This document shows positions 58,048-64,000 of a DNA stretch of 64,000 nt, one piece after another. Both the position numbers and the translations under genes were made by a program. The notes under the pieces were generated by a model, which saw nothing but the letters and a program-made list of their open reading frames with translations, ran no database searches and was not told the origin of the DNA. Position 1 is the stretch's first letter. Every line of letters begins with the position of its first letter. Source of the stretch: Salticus scenicus (lineage: Eukaryota > Arthropoda > Arachnida > Araneae > Salticidae); NCBI GenBank assembly GCA_963930645.1, contig OZ005656.1:186507880-186571879 (forward strand), in the 5' to 3' direction.

Positions 58048-58722
58048 GAGACGTATTAAACCCTCGACGATAGCTTCAGGGCCCAGAGCCCAGTCCCTTC
58101 CCGAGCTTCGATGAATTTTTCTAGTCAATTCTGACCTTTTCTTTTCTTTTTTTTTTTTATTCACACTTGACATTGTGAGGTTTTTTTTTTTTTTTTTTTC
58201 GTTTTTATACCATGCTTTCTCTGTGGATTTTTGACTTTATTTCCGTGTTTCAATGAATTTTCAGCCGTTTTTCTTCGTTTTCTACATTCTAAAGTGCGGT
58301 GGCATATAAAAAAGAAATTCTCGGTGGCATTCTAAAGTGCCATCACACTTTAGAAGGAGAAAAGCTAAAGATCCATAGAAAAAGTCATTGAAAAGAAAGA
58401 AGCTCTCGTCGAGGGTTTAATACGTCTCACTTATTATGTGACTCGGCGAGGGTGGGTGGAAGGGAGCCACCGCACTTTAGAATGCAGAAAAAGAGGAAAA
58501 AATGCTAAAAAGCATAGAAAAAGCATAAGATGAGAACAAAAAAAAAAAAAAAAAAAAAACACCTCACAATGTCAAGTGTGTTAATAAATAAATAAATAAA
58601 TAAATAAAATAAAATAGCTAACACCGGAAGAAACAAAAGGAAAAAACTTACTAGAAAAAGACATCGAAGAGCGATAATGGGTGGGTTGGGGCATTAAAGC
58701 TATCGTCGAGGGTTTAATACGT
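58048..58722. mobile_element. foldback element with three copies of its terminal repeat
   Basis: A 26-bp sequence starting ACGTATTAAACCCTCGACGA at 58051 is repeated exactly inverted at 58697-58722, and again (one change) at 58403-58428, where the match extends outward to GAGACG/CGTCTC. Other paired blocks are CACTTGACATTGTGAGG with CCTCACAATGTCAAGTG, and TTCTAAAGTGCGGTGGC with GCCACCGCACTTTAGAA. This looks like one complete 381-bp element (58048-58428) joined to a second, rearranged half. Confidence 0.75.
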
Positions 58723-59055
58723 ATCGATTATATTTGTTTAATAAATTAAATATGCATTAGTTATTCAAACGCGTAAAATACATTTCGTTCAATTAAAATA
58801 ACACAACTAACAAGTAAAGAAGTGAAATACAAATTTCTTTGAGAGAATGAAAACTAAATGTCTTTTAATATATACAGTAGAAGTTACTGTATAGAAATTA
58901 CAATTTTATATATTTCTTATCAAGAATTCTTTGAACAAATTAATATTCATTAGTTATTCAATCCTGCAAAAAATACTTCGTTCAATTAACACAAAATAAG
59001 AATATAACATGTATATTACTTACAAACTTTGAATAAACACCATAAAATGCAATAC

Positions 59056-59110
59056 ACTCGTAACAATTGTTTCGGGTCGAAAAAACGCACGACCCTTCAT
59101 CAGGCGAATA
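59056..59110 (-). ncRNA. hammerhead-ribozyme-like core, minus strand
   Basis: On the minus strand the same order appears: ATTCGC (59109-59104), CTGATGA (59103-59097), a GGGTC/GACCC stem, GAAA (59073-59070), ACAATTGT (59070-59063), predicted cleavage after 59062, then ACGAGT. Stem I keeps a mismatch at its base and one G-U pair, so this copy is more degenerate than the plus-strand one. Confidence 0.45.
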
Positions 59111-59179
59111 AGCGGCAACGCTTATCGCCTGATGAAGCGGCAACGCGTTGCCGCTTTGACTGCAGCACTCGTGCTTACT

Positions 59180-59240
59180 TTATTCGCCTGATGAAGGGTC
59201 GTGTTTTTTTTTGACCCGAAACAATTGTTGCGAATTTATT
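59180..59240 (+). ncRNA. hammerhead-ribozyme-like core, plus strand
   Basis: In order: stem I strand ATTCGC (59182-59187), CTGATGA (59188-59194), stem II GGGTC/GACCC with a T-rich loop (59196-59217), and GAAA (59218-59221). Then comes a self-complementary stem III ACAATTGT (59221-59228), predicted cleavage after T59229, and stem I partner GCGAAT (59230-59235). All conserved core bases are present. Deviations are one extra A (59195) before stem II and a stem III with no loop, which would favour action as a dimer. Activity is not shown. Confidence 0.55.
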
Positions 59241-59770
59241 GCATTTTATGGTGTTTATTCAAAGTTTGTAAGTAATATTTTTTTACAACGCCAGTTTTGT
59301 GGTGCTTTTTTATTAAATATAACATGTATAATACAAAATTTTTAAATGAATGAATATTAAATGTATTTTTGTAGAATTTGCTTCATAACTATTAAAAATT
59401 TAAATCTTGCTTGTCAGGTATTTTTTAAACAAACTGATATTCTTTGTTATTCAAACACGCAATAAACATATTTCGTCCAGTTAGAATAACATAAACTAAC
59501 AATACAACATATAAAATAAAGTAAAGATAATTAAATGTCTTTTAAAATACAGCATAGAAAATGCTATTAGTCATTAAAATTTTGGAATTTGCTTATAAAG
59601 TGTGTTTTAAACAAATGCATATTCATTAGTTATTCAAATGCGCAAAGTAAATTTCATTCGAGTAAAATAACACAAACTAACAATTTAACAAGTTAAAGAG
59701 CAATTTTTTAAAAAAATGAATGGGGATTAAATGTATTTTAATATACTGGTAGATTATCGCAAAATAAAAC

Positions 59771-61438
59771 TTTTAAAGTTTTATCTAAGTCAGCAAATTT
59801 TCTTAATCCTCTCCTCTGTAAGTCAGTAAATCTGTTTCTTTTTTCAAGTGAAAAAGTTATGAGAAATATTTATTTTGTAATTGCGCTTTTACATGGGAAA
59901 ACTTTAAATAAATGAATCTCTTACATATTTTTTAAAGTAGTTATTGAAAAATGGTTAAATACTGTTATTATTTTGCTAATGTGTACAATTTGTTTAAAAA
60001 GTACTTGTGGCTCTGATATTCAAAATTTAAAGGAAACTTTCTTCGAATGGGAATATTATTGCATATTTATTAACAAACTATTCACTGTTAGAAGAAATCA
60101 AATCTACATTTTTTAAATTTACATTTGTAATAACAAAAGTGATTTTTTTTTTATTTCTTTATTGCTGTTGTTCGTACTTCAGAAGTTCACAAGTGATTTT
60201 CCATTGAAAATCGGTGATATATATATATATATATATATATATTTCGTAATTTACAGTATACTCCTTGTACTAAGTACTGTAATATACTCCTATAACTGTG
60301 TAAAAAAAGAGATAATTTTTTATCTTCGATCATCGAGACTTGAAGCTGTAAAGAAAAAAATATAGATATTATACTAAATAATATTGAAATAAATAAAAAT
60401 AAAGCTGAAAGAGAGACTATTATTAATGTATACGGAATGTCCAGAACCATCGGTGGCAAATGGTATTTTCTCAAACATTAGTCATACTTCCAGTTTCAAT
60501 TTTTCTTTTCCTTTTTTCTTTCTTTTTCTTTTTCTTTTCTTTTTTTTTTTTTTTAATCTTTAAAGTCTATTATTTAAAAGAAAACTTAAGCCGGTAAAAA
60601 TATTTTTGTAACGTTACAAAATTCAAAGTTTTATTTTGAATTGTAATTCTAATTTCGTAAAAGTTTTTTCATACAATGCTGTACTATGTAGAATTAAATA
60701 ATTTCATTGTTATAAAATTAAAATAACTCGATTTGTTGCTTAGAGTACCTTTTATGCTGAAAAATAAGATTATACACAAAATAATTTAAGAGAAATACTT
60801 TGAAACAATTTTATTAGTTAAAGAAAATATTTACTATGATTTATTTATTCAATCTTTCTCCAATTTTCATCACTTTTTAAGTTATACCAGCGTATATAGA
60901 ATTGTAATGCTTTAAATTAAAACATAAATATTGTCAGTTACGTCTCAAATAGGAATACATTTTTAAACGGGAAAAATCACTGAAAAAAAAACAATAAGAA
61001 GAAAAAGAAGAAGAAGAAGAAAGAAAAAGGAAAATCTATCTAAAATTACGGTGGAAATCCCCGCAGCAAAAAAGCCAGAGAAGTAACCTCAAATTTAAAT
61101 AAAATTAGATCACAAAAAAGTGAATTTCCCCGTAAACATAAAGTGTTATCTTGGGGGGGGGGGGGGGGGGGAATGCGATTTTTACGAGTTTTGCCCTTTA
61201 AACACTAAAAATGAAAAGCCTCGTAAAAAAAAGAAAGAAAAAAAAAAGTAGACTTTCCTATACGTTTTATGCGACACTGATGATTTATTTCTTCAGCTTG
61301 AGCAATTTTTCATCTGTTTCGATTTTTAATAAATTTTTATTGTTTCTTTTTGTTCAGATATAGATGGACGATTTGATTATTGCCAGTGTGTAATTTCATA
61401 CTGTGTTTTTTAAACATATCCTTTTTGTTAAAGTCTAA

Positions 61439-61471
<33 letters not shown>

Positions 61472-61719
61472 GGGTTTTTGGGAATAATATTCCAATGAGG
61501 GTTTTTTTTTTTCTTTTTCCTTCCTTTATTAAAATTATTACTGGTTGTTTAAATTTATTTATTTATTTTTATTTTTTATTTATCTATTTGTTCTTCTTCT
61601 TCTTCTTCTGAATTATGATGGAATTTCATCATTTCTTTTCTTGCATTTTACAGCTTTATTACAATACACACACGCGCATAAATATACACATACACACATA
61701 TATATATACATATATTATA
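59771..61719. other. AT-rich stretch with simple repeats
   Basis: (TA)n at 60218-60241, T/C-rich tract at 60500-60556, (GAA)n at 60985-61030, a 19-G run at 61153-61171, a T run at 61441-61469 and (CA)n/(TA)n at 61664-61716 next to the Tc1 element. No gene. Confidence 0.5.
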
Positions 61720-63079
61720 CACTCATTGCCATAAAAATTTGCGTACCAAGAAATAATTGTGGGATCGTAATGAGACTTGGCATGAAGGTACGCGCCAAAC
61801 ATATATGCATATGATTAGAAATAATGCTGCGTGATTGAGCATCAGAGGGCGTTGAACTTCGTTCTTCTCGGAGTATAAAACAGGTAAGCAGAGTTTGTTT
61901 GGTGTAATTAATTTATTGCAGAAAGACGCTTTTTAAATAGAGACGCCGTTGCGTCGCCATTGAAGACAAGAGGGAAAGAATCATTGGTATGATGGAATCC
62001 GGGTGGTCAGCTTGGCCAGTAGCCCGCTACTTCTGGTTTTACTGTGAGGATGTGTTGGAACCAGTGGACAAGAGAGAGGCCTCTTACGCATCTACAAGGC
62101 ACAGGACGCCCTCAATAGATCAATAGTAGAGAAAACCATCACATCATAAGAAATTCATGCATAGCGTCAGCTGACTCATTGTCCGCCATCTGGGTAAATG
62201 CAGCACCTATACACGACCTGCCCTGAGTCTGTCCGTACCATCGCAAGGCGCCTAGCTGAAGGACATCTGCCATCGCATCACCCATTACGTGTGCTACCAA
62301 TGATATCCCCTCTCCCCCAATGCCAATGATGCCCCTCCACATGGAGTGGTGTTGGGATCAACAGAATTGCACTGCAACCGAATGGAGGCAGGTTGTCTTC
62401 AACGACGAATCTAGATTCAATTTGGGCAGTGATTCCAATCGTGTGTACGTGTGTGGAGGCACCATGATGAACGTTTCAATTTTGCCTTTGGTTTACAGCT
62501 GCGCACCGCAGCCACAGCTGGTGTGATGGTATGTGATGACATCGTATGCACCACACGGTCATCCCTAATATTGATCCATGACTGCCCAGAGGTGCGTTCG
62601 TGGCATCCTTCAGCCACAGGTGTTCAGTGATCCCGGGAGCCATTTTTCTCAGGACAATGCTTTGCCACACACAGCAAGGGTGTCACAGGACTGCTTCCAC
62701 CATATTATCGCCTTTCCCTTGCCTGCTCGGTACCATATTTGTCACCAATCGAGCATATCTGGAATCACTTGGGACTTTCGACAGCCTACGAGTTTGGATG
62801 AATTAGAGGCGCGTTTACAGAAAATGTGGAACGTGATGCCGCAGACATCATATGGGACTTTTATATCTCAGTACCCGCCCTTATCGCATCGTGCATTCAC
62901 GTTAGAGGTGGCCCAACAGGTTACTATCGCCATACTTTAGTAATTTTTCCTGTAATAAATGATCATTTTGCTTTGATTTTGTAATAATTTACTTATATCA
63001 ACGTTGCACTTACGCATGTAAAATTTCGTTTCATTCTGACAACTCTTTCTTGGTGCGCAAATTTTTACGGCAAGGAGTG
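61720..63079 (+). mobile_element. Tc1/mariner-superfamily transposon, 1360 bp
   Basis: Terminal inverted repeats of roughly 38 bp start CACTCATTGCCATAAAAATT at the left; the right end reads, inverted, CACTCCTTGCCGTAAAAATT. Both are followed by TTGCG[T/C]ACCAAGAAA. The flanks are TA (61718-61719 and 63080-63081). The transposase inside is broken. Size, ends, TA target and catalytic motifs agree on a Tc1-type DD34E element. Its DNA is clearly less AT-rich than the surroundings, consistent with a comparatively recent arrival. Confidence 0.92.
61964..62940 (+). pseudogene. Tc1-type transposase, frameshifted
   Basis: Would bind the element's ends and cut and rejoin DNA at TA. From the N-terminus, a helix-turn-helix remnant is at about 61974-62070 (ERIIGMMESGW...). 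The first catalytic Asp is in FNDESRF at 62404-62406, the second in SQDNALPHTARVSQDC at 62653-62655, the Glu in IEHIWNHLG at 62751-62753, and a C-terminal SLDELEARLQKMWNVMPQ stretch leads to a stop at 62938. The frame changes at least near 62500, 62580 and between the second Asp and the Glu, where the spacing is 98 nt instead of the 105 nt of DD34E. Non-functional. Confidence 0.88.
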
Positions 63080-63081
63080 TA

Positions 63082-64000
63082 TACATATAAGAAATTGTAT
63101 GAGTGATTTCCACAGATATCATTAGTAAGACAGGACATCATATAAAAATTCCAATTTCACAATTCTTGCAGGGCTGCGTTTGTTTATTTATAGCACAAAT
63201 TGCAAAAATATTTTATATTTTAAACTGTATCATTTTAGAAACCTCTTGTTTCTCTCTGTGACTAATGGTCGAGGAAATTACCATTGGAGACGAATAGCTC
63301 TGAGCATTCCACATGATATATACAGTTATGCACAATATTATTTAAAAAAAAATTAATGGAAGTAAAATATTTATTTAAAAAGAACAGAGAAATGAGAGGT
63401 TTATGTGATCTTAACATTAAAAATTTACTTTAATGTTAGATACATTACCTATTGATAATGTGACACATTATCAATTGATATGTTTGCCGTACTTTATTAA
63501 GGGCCGTACATGAAATTCCCACACTGAAAAATTGCCCGAATAAATAATTCGATTTCATATAAAGGCATTCTTCTATGAACAGTTACATAGCGTTGTTGCT
63601 GTAGATAGTGCATATGATGTTCGCCCGGGCTGAAAATTTAACCATTTATATACATAATCTCTCGATATATAGCCATGGTACAAGTTCGTATACCTTTTGA
63701 ATGCTTCCTTCATGGGGTTGCATTTTACATGGTCATCGTTATATGTTAATAAGAATGGTGTCAAAATAGTCCATATTTATATACTTCTGAAGGGAACAAA
63801 TGTATAAAACCAGATGCTTTGACAATCAAGTTGGAAAAAGAAAATAAAAGCTGGTTCCAGGCAAACTAGCAAAAAAAGGAATCTAGACAAAATCGATATG
63901 CAGCAGAAATTAAAAACGATATAAAAAGCATTTAAGATTGGTTGATAAAGAAAATTAAAGTTGATGAGAAATAAATTATGGAAAATCTTCCATTTTTTTA
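63082..64000. other. AT-rich flank to window end
   Basis: A perfect 11-bp hairpin (TTGATAATGTG-A-CACATTATCAA) lies at 63452-63474. The remainder is mixed AT-rich sequence without a supported gene. An open frame at 63573-63764 (minus) has no known domain. Confidence 0.45.

Larger units (their letters stand above)
59016..59315 (+). mobile_element. 300-bp insertion with two opposed hammerhead-like cores
   Basis: Flanked by the 15-bp direct repeat AATATAACATGTATA (59001-59015 and 59316-59330). Neighbouring array units at 59490 and 59670 lack the insert, so this is a target-site duplication of a length usual for target-primed reverse transcription. Arms 59016-59110 and 59180-59278 are inverted copies, and a 37-bp asymmetric tail follows (ACAACGCCAGTTTTGTGGTG...). 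Between the arms are TTCATCAGGCGA repeats and the palindrome GCGGCAACGCGTTGCCGC. Penelope-like elements are known to carry hammerhead motifs in their terminal repeats; membership here is inferred. Confidence 0.7.
57870..59770 (+). repeat. degenerate ~180-bp tandem repeat array
   Basis: Units start with CATATTCATTAGTTATTCAA-like phrases near 58752, 58945, 59439 and 59615. They continue with AATTTCGTTCAATTA, AATAACACAAACTAACAA, TTAAATGTCTTTTAA and ATTAAAATTTTGGAATTTGC. A partial unit is at 57890-57935. Spacing is about 180-190 bp once the 59016-59315 insertion and its extra target copy are removed. The array is also split by the foldback element at 58048-58722. No genes. Confidence 0.68.

Noticed and set aside
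59085..59160. Third hammerhead in the centre of the 59-kb insertion
   Set aside because: A CTGATGA is followed by a strong GCGGCAACG hairpin, but no GAAA follows that stem, so the core is incomplete.
62186..62199. Additional CTCF-like match (CCGCCATCTGGG)
   Set aside because: It lies in the Tc1 transposase remnant, where the codons explain it, and it matches fewer core positions.

Overview
The window reads as AT-rich, non-coding DNA from an animal nuclear genome, most likely an arthropod. The basis is the very low GC content, dozens of poly(dA:dT) runs up to about 39 bp, (AAT)n and (TA)n microsatellites, a Tc1-family transposon, and dense small DNA transposons, foldback elements and tRNA-derived SINEs. 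A chelicerate is possible but is a guess. There is no bacterial gene organisation, operon or CRISPR array. I found no intact, recognisable host protein gene. The longest open frames are short and mostly lie in repeats or low-complexity sequence.

Layout. 1-8.9 kb: a foldback element (1774-3220), a tRNA-like sequence, a hAT-like MITE and three copies of a CACTGAG-ended MITE. 8.9-10.6 kb: a repeat-poor block with one weak candidate exon. 10.6-27.5 kb: several copies of hairpin-ended elements. These form families F1 (13964-15346 and 26325-27466), F2 (18.0-19.3 kb) and F3 (23707-24996), with a solo LTR, another LTR-like segment, a fourth CACTGAG MITE and an A/T-tract palindrome between them. 27.5-34 kb: a 2.1-kb palindromic Tc1-type element with a TTAA-flanked MITE in its centre, a 213-bp relative of it, and a 48-bp minisatellite. 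34-48 kb: mostly simple AT-rich DNA with SINEs, tRNA-like modules, more F1 and F2 copies and a 2-kb MITE. 48-57.5 kb: the most repeat-poor stretch, holding three identical 15-mers that match the CTCF core motif plus a fourth weaker match in the same orientation. 57.9-59.8 kb: a degenerate array of roughly 180-bp repeats, broken by a foldback element and by a 300-bp insertion. 61.7-63.1 kb: a Tc1/mariner element with a broken transposase.

The strongest candidate for something new is the 300-bp insertion at 59016-59315. It has a 15-bp target-site duplication, confirmed by empty sites in neighbouring array units, and each strand carries a hammerhead-ribozyme-like core, so two opposed cores form one foldback. 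Two other signals deserve attention: the CTCF-like sites, one forward at 46.8 kb facing four reverse between 48.4 and 57.0 kb; and the F1/F2/F3 group, unrelated in most of their length but sharing a plan of terminal inverted repeat, internal short tandem repeats, and a 3' hairpin made from the same inverted repeat. All family names below are from reading motifs; no database search was run.
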